This document shows positions 36,880-48,011 of a stretch of DNA of 64,000 nt, piece by piece (position 1 is the stretch's first letter; each line of letters begins with the position of its first letter). The notes under the pieces are model-generated. The model made no database searches, was not told the origin of the DNA, and saw only the letters and a program-made list of their open reading frames with translations. This stretch comes from Thozetella sp. PMI_491 (taxonomy: Eukaryota; Ascomycota; Sordariomycetes; Chaetosphaeriales; Chaetosphaeriaceae): positions 248,001 through 312,000 of the forward strand of contig MU270038.1 of assembly GCA_021432635.1 (NCBI GenBank), written 5' to 3'. Made by a program: the position numbers and the translations under genes.

Positions 36880-39065
36880 ATGGCGGGAAAGCCGAGCATC
36901 CGGGACTACGAGCCCGTGGGGCAGATCGAGGACGGGCCTGACGCCGGGTCGACGCCCATGCGGCAGCCTGCAAGCGGGCCGAAGCGGACCCCAAACCTCT
37001 TCGTCGTGGCGGTGGGAGCCATCGGCCTGGGGCTTCCGCTCGTGGCTGCCGGCCTTTTTTTCTGGACATCTGAACGCTTAGCACACCAAAAAGCCATCGG
37101 GGATTGCCCATGCCTGCCGTCCGACGTCCCGCAGTACTTCCAGACCTCCCCCGAGCTGTGGGCGGGCCCGACCCCGACGGGGAAGCAGCCCTTCCTAGCG
37201 CAGACGCGGACTTTCAACCCGACGGCTACCTATGTCCCCAATGCTCCTCTGCAGACGAGCATCCCCATTGAGGGCATGGGCTCCGGCAACCAGAGCATCT
37301 TCGAGATGATGGGGTGAGATGTGCCCGCCATCAACTCGCCACCGGGATTCGACATACTGACGACGATGTATCTAGGTATTTGTCACCTTACACGCCGTCA
37401 CCTGGGTTTGGGGTCAACGAGTATCCGCTACCGGCTGGCGCAGAGATAATCCAGCTCCAGGTGCGCTTCTCACGGCTGGGCAACCCTCCATGCGTGCGTG
37501 CTGATTCTAACCGCCTGTCTGCCAGATGCTCTCCCGCCATGGCTCTCGCTACCCAACTGGAGGCTCTAATGTCGAGGATTTTGGCAGAAAGATTGCTGCC
37601 GCCGGCGGCACCTTTCAGGCCAAAGGTGCCTTGTCCTTCCTGAACGACTGGAAATATCAGCTTGGCGCTGAGATCCTGGTGCCCAAGGGTGAGAAGCTGC
37701 ATCGGCAATGTCGACGAGATACCCCAAGCTAACCCACACCACAGGGAGGCAGGAGCTGTATGATTCTGGGGTCCTTCATTCTTATATGTACTCGCAGCTG
37801 TATAATCCCAACAGCAAGATCATCGCCAGGACGACAGTAAGGACTTGCTATCCACGAATTTGGGTGCGGGGAAAGTGGGAGGGTGTCGGCTAACATGATT
37901 TAGACTCAGGATCGTATGCTCAAGTCTGCCGAAAACTTCATGGCCGGCTTTTTTGGGCTTGAATGGTCGGCCCGCTCTCCAATTCTTTTCGCTTGGTGTT
38001 TACTAACTAGATTTAAGGACTAATAATGTCACGATCGAGGTGATCATTGAAGAGGCCAACTTCAACAACTCTCTGGCAGGCTACTTAAACTGTCCCAATG
38101 GCGAAAAGAGCACGGCGGGGACCAAGGCAGCCACTGTCTGGGCGAGAAAATACCTGCAGAAGGGTGCGTGTGCTCCCAGCAGCAGCTTCACCCCTCCAGA
38201 TCGATACTCCTCTGACCTGTTTTCAGCAACCGAGCGGCTCAACTCAATGGTCGATGGCTTCGAGTTTAGCCTCGCCGATACTTCCGCGGCCCAGACCATG
38301 TGCCCGTACGAGACGGTGGCCTACGGCTTCAGCCGTTTCTGCGATCTATTTACGTACGAGGAATGGGTTGGCTTTGGATATATGGTTGACCTGAACTTCT
38401 ATGGCAACGACGCCTTCGGGTCGCCAGTCGGGGTGAGTGCCATGCATAAGCGGTCCGCTCAGACAAATGTGCTAACTAACAACCATGTCAAGCGCGCGGT
38501 CGGTATCGGTTGGCAGCAGGAAATGATGGCTCGTCTGAAGAACCACACCCTCGGCTACAGCGGGTCTCAGATCAATATCACCCTCGACAACAACACCGAC
38601 ACCTTCCCGCTCAACCAGAGCATCTACTTTGACTTCTCGCATGACACCAATATCGTCTCCATTCTCGCTGCCTTCGGCCTTAAGCAGTTTGCCGAGCCTC
38701 TCCCTGCGGACAACCACCCGGGTCCACACAACTTCACCGTGTCTCACCTCACGCCTTTTGGTGCCCGCCTCGACATTGAGGTCGTCCGTGCGCCGAAGCC
38801 AGTCGCTGCGGACCGGGCCGGCAGCGGCTATCTCCCGACAGGGAGGGAGACGAAGTACATACACTTTGTGCTCAACCAGAGGACGGTTCCGCTGGGCTAT
38901 AGCTTTCCCGAGTGCGATGCGTCTAGGCTTGACGGGTGGTGCGAGCTGGATACGTTCCTGAAAATACAGGATAAAATGCCGCAGCTAGCTCAGTACGAGC
39001 ATTCGTGTTTCGGTGAATACCCGGAGCTGGAGTACGGCCAAATCACGGATGGCGTTCCAATCTAG
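36880..39065 (+). CDS. Membrane-anchored histidine acid phosphatase (phytase-like)
   Basis: Eight exons with matching phases: 36880-37313, 37376-37460, 37526-37688, 37745-37836, 37904-37965, 38018-38163, 38227-38432 and 38493-39065; 586 residues. A polar tail of about 38 residues precedes one hydrophobic helix (about 40-62), so it is probably a type II membrane protein with an extracellular or lumenal enzyme. The catalytic phosphohistidine motif is MLSRHGSRYP (R177, H178, G179 in RHGxRxP) and the second motif is FSHDTN. The family hydrolyses phosphomonoesters, including phytate, at acid pH. NxT/NxS sites (for example NNSL, NHTL and NITL) fit secretion. Two introns (63 and 60 nt) are in frame and contain CTGAC or CTAAC branch points. 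Most fungal phytases have cleaved signal peptides, so the anchor is unusual. The divergent promoter suggests phosphate regulation. Confidence 0.92.
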
Positions 39066-42000
39066 GCATGCGATCCGCAGGTCGAGGTGTCCCGATTAGA
39101 TCTTTTCTCGGTGCTTGTATTCCTACTGGGCCTGTTTTGTTTCACACTGCTACTAGGATTTGGCGTTTCGCAGAAGGCAACAGGCATCCTGGATCGGAAG
39201 ATGGCGAAGAGAGGCTGCAAATGCATACTGAGTCAGACTGATGACAAGATTGTGTAGGACTATGTGCCACATAAGCGCTAGGCTGTGAGGACGGGGGGGG
39301 GGGGGATATTTCATCACAAGCTCTTCCGGTTGGCTTGTAGTACAGCCAATCGATATAACATCTAGATTCGGGACAGGCACCAATACCACCAGAGAAGGAG
39401 CAGCTGGCTGAGATTCAGGGGCTTCTAGGGTGGGGGGGTCTGCCGGTGATGTACAATCAATCCGCGGCATGTATAATAAGTCCTTCAGACCTTAACTCGG
39501 GAGCCCTCGCATTCTTGGTGGCATTTCTTTGTGCATGGCAAAGGTACGAGGTCAACCCGGCAGCCTCGGCTTGCAGGCCTCTGTAGTGTTGATAACTGAG
39601 CCCCGTTCGCAGAGTCGATCGCAGAGGTCACTAGGGATTCATTGAAGGCAAGAGCCCACACCCTTTGAGGCACCTCTGACGTCGACGAGAATGAGTTCCG
39701 GGGTCCCCTGAAAGGTCCACATGCCGTTCGCTCTACCAGCTTAGGAGCCTTAAACATAGCCTGCATAGAACAGGTCGTGACAGTTTCTAATTGCGAAACC
39801 CCACGCCCGTTGATTGGTCTTTGATAAGAAGACCTTGCTTGGCACGCTTAGGCCGCGGATCGACGCGCTAGCTCTGGCCCAAGCTTTCGGCTACCCGAGG
39901 TACGTACTACGGCCTAGTAGCTCGCAGCCACGATTTTGGAAGGGGGGTGCATGGGCGGATAAAAGAAAGGAGAAAAAAAAAAATCTCGCAATCACCGTGT
40001 ACGAATTGCGTCGGCGCAAGTCTCCAAAAGCTGGGGTGCATAAAACCCGCAATACGCCACCGAGGAAGGATTTGCAGGCAAGGCACGAGACCTCCCCTGG
40101 AACCATTGCGCTTCGTCGGCCACGTCCTTGACGTGCAGCATGACACCACCCGTAAACGACAAGCTCAGGGGAAGAGAGAAAATTTGGGGGGCAACAACGG
40201 AGGAAGTGCCATGCAGCTCCATTTCGAGGCGAGGTTTGATCCTCCTTCGCCCTTCTACGGCCTGCCGGGTTGGCTGCCCGTCCTTGCATACACGTCTGCT
40301 AGTTCGAGCAACAGGCCAGAACCGGAACCGGCTCGGCAGTCATACGAGTAGTAGCTTCGACGTAATTAGTGCGAGCATGTATTGTGGTTCCCTTTCTTGC
40401 TTGCGTCCAGAGAGGGTGCACTCGGGGCTCCCGGAGGCCCACCGAATCAAGCACGCATTGGATCGCCCATCGACGTGCAGCACCCGCCGACTTGGGAAGA
40501 GAGCGCCCCTGAATATGCTGGAATGTTTGCATAGGCTGTTGTGGTCCCGGAGAGGAGTCGTGGAGGGCAGAGCAAAGCAATTCAATGCCTCCCCCAAAAA
40601 GAAGGGGAAGGGCTCCATTTCTCCAGGAGATGAATTGATTTTTGTCAATTGTCTCTGTCCGGAGAAATCAGCTGCCCCACGGTGGAAACCTTCGGTAGGC
40701 CTCCGCGCCTCCGCACGCTCGGTAAGTGAGTAAAGCAGTCGTCAAATCTTCATGTAGGCCGACCACTTACATACACCTACATACTGTACACAAGCCCTGC
40801 CCAGGGTCCGGGTGGGCGCATGGAAGGCGTCCAGAAGCACAGGCTTGAAAGAGAGTCGATTCGTCGGGCGAACTCGAGGCTGGGCTGGCGATCGAGGCTC
40901 GCCGTTATCATCCCTTCGTGTCGTGGTTGCTAACTTTTTGCTCTGCCCAAGACAAACGATTTGCTAACTTTTACTTCTGTCATTGGCCCATCACGAGGCC
41001 TGGTTCCTTTTTGGGAAAGTATGCGCAGGGCTATCCCTGACGCGTGGGAAGAATTGGAGGGTCCGACGTCGTCTACTGAGTAGGGTTCATGTTAAACGCG
41101 TGTGGGGCCCTGGCTTCGGAAGGGGTCGTCGAGATGGCACGCAAAGAAGGGGGTTGTTGTTTTGGTCGATGCAGCTCGTCCGTCGCTCGGAGAGAGCGAT
41201 GAAGAGATTTTTTTTTTCCTACTCACCTGGCCCCTCCACCCTTCCCAGGTGCCAGGTGAGTGGCGCCACAGACCTCGAGGTGCAGCTGCAGCTAGGGGGC
41301 CACGGAATGGCGAATGGCGGGGTGAATGGGCTCCAAGACGGCACTCGAGGGGATCGCTCCAGTTGGTTGGCACCCCCTGTCAGGGACCGGCGCCGGATCG
41401 CCCTAGCGCCTTTTGCCTTGCCGGGCCATCCCCAGCAGCTTATCAGCCTCCTTGACTACAGGTGATGACCGCATTCTCTTTCTCGGCCACGCGCGAGCTG
41501 CGACAACGGCCCTGGGCCCTTCGCTTTGGCTACGTAGTGCGTAGTCCATGAGCCCCATGGTCTGACTTTGCTAAGAATACCCGGTTCCTAAAACCGCCGA
41601 GTCATTGCTTCTGTCCCTCCTTTTTCTTCCTCGTCTGGCTGCTCCTGGGGCATCTCCCGCCGGGGCGCCTCGGTTTTTGTGTTTATAGGGCCGCATGGCG
41701 CGGGGGGCCACACGCGACTTCCAGCTCTGTAAGGCCATGCATGCATGCATCCCGCGAACGGGTGGCTGCTCGGGCTCCGTAGACGGCCCTTCGTTGGCTG
41801 CTGATGGTCAGGAGCATGAGGAAACATGTCGGCCCACGTCGAGTTGGCGACTACAAGATGTGATTTGCAACGATTACTAGAGATATGCCGTGTTTCGATC
41901 CCAGAGCGGGGGGTCTGCCACGGAAAATCCATGCCATCCCGTCCGCTAGGCGTGGTGGTGGACATGCACCAGCACGAGACCAGGCACACACAATCCTGTA

Positions 42001-42363
42001 TTACATACAGTACATCCAGGGAGTACATGCACACCACCCTCCGGGGACAGGAGGATGAGACCAGGCCAGGTCCGCGCCGATCCAGGCGGGAGCAGCCTCC
42101 ACACCCAGGCCCTGCGCCCTGCCGGATGGGGATGCAGGCAGCTTCGCTCCATGCGAGTGCGCAATTTCTTCACGGGCTGAGACTCGCGGGGAGCGGGAGA
42201 CGTACTGCGGTGTCTGTTGCCCATGACCGACCAGCAGGCGCAACGGCTCGTACACGGGGTTCCGCCCGGTCTCAGACAAGCCCCTTCTTCAAGTCCAGCA
42301 CCTCTCTCCATTCCAGGTAGTCATTGTAATTTGTTTTAATCTTTTTTTTTTTTTTGCTTCTTC

Positions 42364-42870
42364 TATCAGCGTTGCTTGCTAGACGCCCTCCCGCGCCGGC
42401 CTTTGTCTAGGTACCTCGGGCCCTGGAGGGACGGGTACTCATAGCCGCGGGAAGCCCAGAACCGGCAGGGCGGGGGGCAGCGGGGGGCACCTTGCCCACC
42501 AACTTTGTCTCTCGTCCCGTGGTGTCCCGTAGAGCCCCTCCTCTCTCGACCTCCCGAGCCGTCACCCCTGCTCGACATCCCGGTTTGCCTGGCAGGCTGG
42601 GAAGCGCAAACTGGGAAACCCCTTCGATCGCTCCCCAAGGGCCACTGGAGTCGGGACATGGTTCGACAGCGCTCGCATGTCGATTGGGGCGATTTCATTG
42701 AACAATAGCCCTGTCAAATCTCAGATGGGAGCTGCGGGCCCATTGCAATGCTGGCGCGCTAGACGGGGGGGGGAGCGGGGCGGGGGGGCAGCTTCTGTAC
42801 TCAGTACAGGCTGCGCTCTCACTTAGACGCTAGGTACCCTTACTCCGGGGTGGTGCTTTTTCCCTTATCA
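42364..42870. promoter_or_regulatory. GATA-type cores upstream of the ammonium transporter
   Basis: TATC at 42364-42367 and TTATCA at 42865-42870 are GATA cores on the minus strand, about 900 and 400 bases upstream of the start codon. In ascomycetes nitrogen-regulated genes, including Mep transporters, are activated by GATA factors (AreA/NIT2). Two single cores this far apart are weak evidence. Confidence 0.3.
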
Positions 42871-42979
42871 TTTAGCTCGCGCTACCTTACGCATAGTACC
42901 GTGTAAGTACCTCCCCCGGCCCCGGCCTGCCAGCACTTCGTCAGACACTTGGGGAGATTGTCGCTCGCTCTCCCTTCCG

Positions 42980-42998
42980 CCCCCCCCCCCCCCCCCCC
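42980..42998. repeat. Poly-C run of 19
   Basis: An uninterrupted run of C follows a CT-rich stretch, 28 bases before the TATA-like box of the ammonium transporter gene. Runs like this are prone to length change and to sequencing error. Confidence 0.85.
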
Positions 42999-43025
42999 AC
43001 CTCCACGCATGAGGTAGTCGAATTG

Positions 43026-43032
43026 TATATAG
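43026..43032 (+). promoter_or_regulatory. TATA-like box of the ammonium transporter gene
   Basis: TATATAG lies 240 bases upstream of the start codon, followed by a CT-rich leader typical of highly expressed fungal genes. The transcription start probably lies 30-100 bases downstream. Confidence 0.45.
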
Positions 43033-43271
43033 GGCCGGACTCGCCCACTGCTGTGGGACGTATTCTACCCATTGTCTTCCACTCGTCCTGCCGTATCCCA
43101 GCACTTGTCGCCATCTACAACTTCAGATCACCTCCGGCCGCTCCTCCCCCAGCACCAACAGAGCACCGGTCCCTCCTGCCCGGCTCTTCGCGTTTCCTTT
43201 CAAACCAGCAACTCGCACCCGCACCCTCCTCGCTAGGACAAAGCCGGGTGACGGCCGCCACACTCACCACC

Positions 43272-45049
43272 ATGTCGTACTCGTGGGTTGGAGCTCCCAC
43301 CGAGTTCAATGGAACTGACCCGGAGGACGGCGGCAACTCCGGTGAGCTTTTCCACCCGCAATGCGTGTAGCAGGTGGTCTACGGACGCTGCAGCGGAGCT
43401 TCAGGCACTGACTCTAGAGCGTCTAGCCACGGAAAACCTGAACCAATGGTACCAGTCTGGTGACCAGGCCTTTATCATCGTGGCCTCGTGCATGGTCCTG
43501 ATCATGGTCCCCGGCGTGGCCTTCCTCTACTCGGGCCTCGCGCGGAGAAAGTCGGCCCTGTCCTTGATATGGGTCTGCATGATGTCTTTCAGCGTCATCG
43601 TCTTCCAGTGGTACTTCTGGGGCTACTCGCTCGCCTTCAGCAAGTCCGCCACCAACGGATTCATCGGCAATCTCCACCACTTCGGCCTCATGAACACACT
43701 GGGCGTGCCTTCTCCAGGCTCCCCCCTGATCCCGGAGCTTCTCTACTCGTTCTACCAGGTATGGCGCGCTCAATGGCTGACCACAGCTTCTGGGAAGCCT
43801 GCTAACGAGCTATGTTACAGATGCAATTCTGCGCCGTCACGGCAGCCCTTGTCGTCGGAGCCACGGCCGAGCGCGGCCGCGTCGTACCCTCGATGATCTT
43901 CTGCTTCGTCTGGGCCACCCTCGTTTACTGCCCGATTGCGTGCTGGGTGTGGAACATCAACGGCTGGGCCTTCAAGTACGGAGTCCTGGACTATGCCGGT
44001 GGCGGTCCCGTCGAGATTGGCTCTGGTGTGTCGGCCCTTGCGTACTCGTGGGTCCTCGGCCGTCGCAACGAGAAGATGATGCTCAACTTCCGCCCCCACA
44101 ACATCTCCCTCATCACCCTCGGCACCATCCTGCTCTGGTTCGGCTGGCTCGGTTTCAATGGTGGTTCTGCCTTCGGAGCCAACCTCCGCGCCACCATGGC
44201 CTGCTGGAACTCGTGCCTGACGGCCATGTTCGCCGCCATGACCTGGTGCCTGCTCGATTTCCGTCTCGCCAAGAAGTGGTCCCTGGTCGGCTGGTGCTCC
44301 GGCACTATCTCGGGGCTGGTCGCCGCCACGCCCGCCTCCGGTTTTATCACCCCCTGGGCCAGCATCATCCTCGGAGTCGTCACCGGAATCTGCTGTAATT
44401 TTGCCACCAAGATCAAGTTCCTCGTTGGAATCGATGATGCCCTCGATGTCTTTGCCGAGCACGCCGTGGGAGGCATGGTTGGATTGATCTTCAACGCTTT
44501 CTTTGCCGCCGACTACATCATCGGTCTTGATGGTGTCAACCAGCTTACCGGAGGCTTCCTCAACCACAACTACAAGCAGCTCTACATCCAGGTGGCCTAC
44601 ATCGTGGCGGCTACTGCCTACGCCTTCGTCATGTCCGCCCTTATTGCCAAGGGCATCGATCTTATCCCCGGCCTCCACCTCCGCGCCTCCCAGGAAGCCG
44701 AGCTACTTGGTCTGGACGACGACCAGCACGGCGAGTTTGCCTACGACTACGTCGAGGTATGTATACAGACTTTATTTCACTTTGTGTGTTTCGCGATCGC
44801 TGACCGTTTTACCTTTAGGTCCGCCGTGACTACCTCGCCTGGACACCCGCCGAGAAGGACCAGCGGGAGGATGGTGCTCGCATCATTCCCCAACACGGCA
44901 TCGAGGAGCACCAGAACATGATGGTTAATACGCCTAGCGCGACGGTAACGCCGGCCGTCGCCACGTCTAGCATTCCGTCCGCCGCCCCCTCCGAGAAGGT
45001 ATCTGGCGACCGCGAGAGGACCCCGGTATCTAAAGGTTCTCAGCGCTAG
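43272..45049 (+). CDS. Ammonium transporter, Mep1/3 type
   Basis: Exons 43272-43341, 43418-43758, 43821-44756 and 44819-45049 give 525 residues with about eleven membrane helices. The Amt/Mep family signature is clear: WYQSGDQAFIIVASCMVLIMVPGVAFLYSGL at the start, then GVLDYAGGGPVEIGSG with the conserved Asp (D195), and FAEHAVGGMVGLIFNAFFA at the end. At the pore twin-His site the first position is Glu (E202) and the second is His (H351). Yeast Mep1 and Mep3 have the same Glu, whereas Mep2 and bacterial AmtB have His, so this is a Mep1/3-type protein. It imports ammonium across the plasma membrane. The cytosolic C-terminal tail is about 90 residues. The acceptor of intron 1 is uncertain: CTCTAG at 43417 gives NSERLATENL; CTGCAG at 43393 is also in frame and would add 8 residues. 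Confidence 0.95.
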
Positions 45050-46855
45050 GACAGCGGCCAAGTTTCTTTGGTCAATCGGTTTTTTTCTTCTTGTTTTACT
45101 GTGTTGGATAGATCATGGCATGGAACCTAGGGCTCAGCGAAGGGGTTTGAAGAGAAATCAAAATGGGGGTTTTGGGGTTACGGGTGTGTATCACTGGCTC
45201 GGATGCAAATGCTTGGTCGATTTGGGACGACATCACCTTTCGGGGGAGCCTTATTTTCTTTTACCGTGCTAATGATATCCCGCCTTGGCTGGCAAGGCAA
45301 CTCGTATATGTACTACTATTTACTCCCCAAGTTGCTAGCCAGCGAGTCCTTGGATATCGAATGCTATGAAACAACTTGCCGTCAGGAGAAAACGCACGGC
45401 GTGACTCTTTGTGTGTGTGACTCTCTTCGCCTATAGATAGGGCCTGATACAGTAGGCTTACACCTCTGCGGCCGCTGCTTGAGGCAAATGCCCATTTTTT
45501 CACGGCTCGAGGCAAGAGAGGCAGTAAGCAGGATAGGTCTCCAAGGCCAGCTAGCAGGAGCCTGTTCTTCTTCCCAGAAGCATCTCTGCGCAACATGAGC
45601 GAAGCGAAGCACCTGACAAACATGCTACCAGACGCGATGCTGCCCCTCTTCTCATGCCATTCGCCCGGAAGTCCCGAGCCCACATCGATCTCAGCTGGGA
45701 CTGGGGAGGGGGGAAGAAGCAAGGTCTTATCTCGACGGCTCACCCCTGTCGCTCCGCTATCTCACGGGACGTCCACCCATCACGCCGGGAGCTAATGTAA
45801 AGAAAGGCCGCGCCGACGCCCCCCCCAAACCCCGGGCGGCCGTCCCGCGATATCGATCTTGGCGCGAGTGAATGCCACCCCTCTTAAGAAATGCTAGGCT
45901 ACGGCTCCCAGGGTCGGACTGCCGAGCCCCACTTGGCGCACGTCGACGATGCCGAGTACGTACCCAATCTTGCCAATGTCGTGTGTCCTGAGCGGTCGCG
46001 AGGCCCTGATGCTTTCTTGGCGCTCTTTTCCTGGCTGCATGGCATGATGCGCTGGCAGCCAACCACCGACGGGCTGGCTGGGCATGGATGGGCATGGATG
46101 CGATGTCTTTGGCGAGAGATAACGCTTGGCTCCGCCGATTCGTCTCACGAATCGCTGCGAGGCTGTACCACCTGCCGCCGCGGACCATGGTCCTGTCTAC
46201 CGTAAGTTTGGAACACCGGACGTATCTACCATGGCAGGGAGATGCCTGTAGCAGATCTCGGGCTGTCAGAAATGAAGGCCCGGCCGGCTGGAACACGGGA
46301 CGGCCGAAGGGGCCTCGCGATTGGCATCAGACGAGGGCCTGGGCCTGTCGTCCCTGGGCCCCTCCGGGAGGGTCGAGGCCTCTGTGCAGGCCTTCCTCCT
46401 CGGCTCCTTATCTTCTTCCTTGGCGGCCTGGGAGCGCCGGCGAGATTGGCACTTCAGGGCTGAATGTAGAGGTACATCCAAATTTCGCTGCTCACCTTGA
46501 TAGGATGCTGGCATTTGGCATCAATTGCCTCACTTTTGGTCTAGGCAACAACTGTCTGTGCCAGTTTCCCCCAAGCGCGTTTCCCTGCATCTTGATAAGG
46601 GCCCAATTCTTGCGGGGCCGGACTGTCCGATGCATACCGTATGCGGCTGCTGAACCCTCCTCCTGCAAAAGCGTCGTTGAGAAGCAGAGTCAAAGCAAAG
46701 GTTGACAATTTTCACATTAGCTTAATTTGATTCCAAACCCCCAGCACAGGTTTAATGGAAGGGGGGGAGGGGAGGGAGGGGGGGGAGGAGGGTTGTATGT
46801 TTTACCTGTTATCCAGTTTCGAGAGTTGAGTCTCTACCTACTCTCATCTCCCCTT

Positions 46856-46869
46856 TCTAGGTACCTAGA
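46856..46869. repeat. 14-bp GGTACC-centred palindrome
   Basis: TCTAGGTACCTAGA is a perfect palindrome. Related words with a GGTACC core occur in several other spacers of the window, for example at 30027 and 42408. Confidence 0.85.
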
Positions 46870-47621
46870 TTACGACGAATTTGCAGATACGCCAGCAGAA
46901 TCGCTTGTGGATGATAAGCCTGCCAGTCAAGCCAGTGTCCACATTTGACCATCTTGGGGCCGTCTGGTCAGTAAGCGGCAGCACCATAGAACCAATTGCC
47001 TCGGATGTGCCGGTAGGGGAGGCATCAGAGGCTCATGGGCCCCTTCAGAGTTTTTAGGACCGGGGGCCTACCCACGGCCAGGAAGGTCAGGAAGCCTGCG
47101 GCTTCGTCAACTCCCATGGCGATCAGCGAGGAAGTGGCCCCCGAGCTTTCGTGACCTGTGGAACCTGCTAAGGCACCTATAATCGTGCAATAGCAGCATT
47201 GTCTTGGAGGAGACCATTGCCTTGAGGGAGCCCGTACGACCGTCATTGCCTCTGACAATCGGTGATGGACACGGCTTTCGTCTTATTGGTATGCACATCG
47301 TCCACAAAATAAAAAATATCGAACTAGTCGTGGATGTTCCGGAGCGTGCCGGATGCTGTAGACACAACTTCTCTGCCGTAGCACCTTGCACGTCTTCTAG
47401 GCGAGCTAGGCTTTTACGCAAACATGTGACCATGGCGGCCGAACATTCGATCATCACCTGCCGGCCGCTGTGGTTACATTGGCGGGCCTCGCGGGGCAGG
47501 GCGTACGGGCACTCGGCGGGGTGGGACCACAAATTCGGCACTCCGCTCAACGGCATGGGACCGTGCACGGCCGTGGAGGCCCGGGCGCCATCCCTCAAAT
47601 GGAACTAGCCAAGCGGTCGTC

Positions 47622-47741
47622 NNNNNNNNNNNNNNNNNNNNNNNNNNNNNNNNNNNNNNNNNNNNNNNNNNNNNNNNNNNNNNNNNNNNNNNNNNNNNNN
47701 NNNNNNNNNNNNNNNNNNNNNNNNNNNNNNNNNNNNNNNNN
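47622..47741. other. Assembly gap (120 N)
   Basis: A run of 120 N ends in a run of C on its right side. The true length is unknown and part of the ELMO gene promoter may be missing. Confidence 0.99.
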
Positions 47742-48011
47742 CCCCCCCTTAGCCTGCGTTTTGGGCAATCTGCCACGAGGAATTTCTGCAGCAAACAAAC
47801 ACGCCTCAATCGACGTCGCGAGTTCCCAGCAACCCACGGCTCGGCCCTACCATGCGCAATCGAAAAAGATAACGTTGGATCCTCCCTGCCTCTCCCGCGC
47901 CGAGGCGACTGATTATCTGCGAGAGCCACGAGAGCTACCGACCACCGCACCCGAACCGCGCCGCCGATTGGCCCCGTCCCTCCCTTCGCGCGATCCCGTC
48001 CTCTGCGAGCC

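Larger units (their letters stand above)
39066..43271. other. 4.2-kb spacer before the ammonium transporter gene
   Basis: No exon chain is recognisable on either strand. It contains a run of 13 G near 39293-39305, a run of 19 C (42980-42998), a TATA-like box (43026-43032), scattered GATA cores and GGTACC motifs near 42408 and 42833. The last kilobase should be the promoter of the transporter. Open frames such as 40128-40733 and 40983-41465 have no known motif. Confidence 0.5.
45050..48011. other. Spacer between ammonium transporter and ELMO genes, with gap
   Basis: About 3 kb without a recognisable gene. It holds a G-rich tract at 46758-46795, a 14-bp palindrome (46856-46869) and the assembly gap. 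The sequence between the gap and 48011 is probably leader of the ELMO gene. Frames such as 47107-47598 (minus) have no known motif. Confidence 0.5.

Noticed and set aside
40128-41465. Open frames of 201 and 160 codons before the transporter gene
   Set aside because: No motif, no consistent splice partners and low-complexity Arg/Ser-rich composition typical of translated spacer DNA.
43815-44678. 287-codon open frame opposite the ammonium transporter
   Set aside because: Antisense shadow of the main transporter exon, produced by its codon usage.
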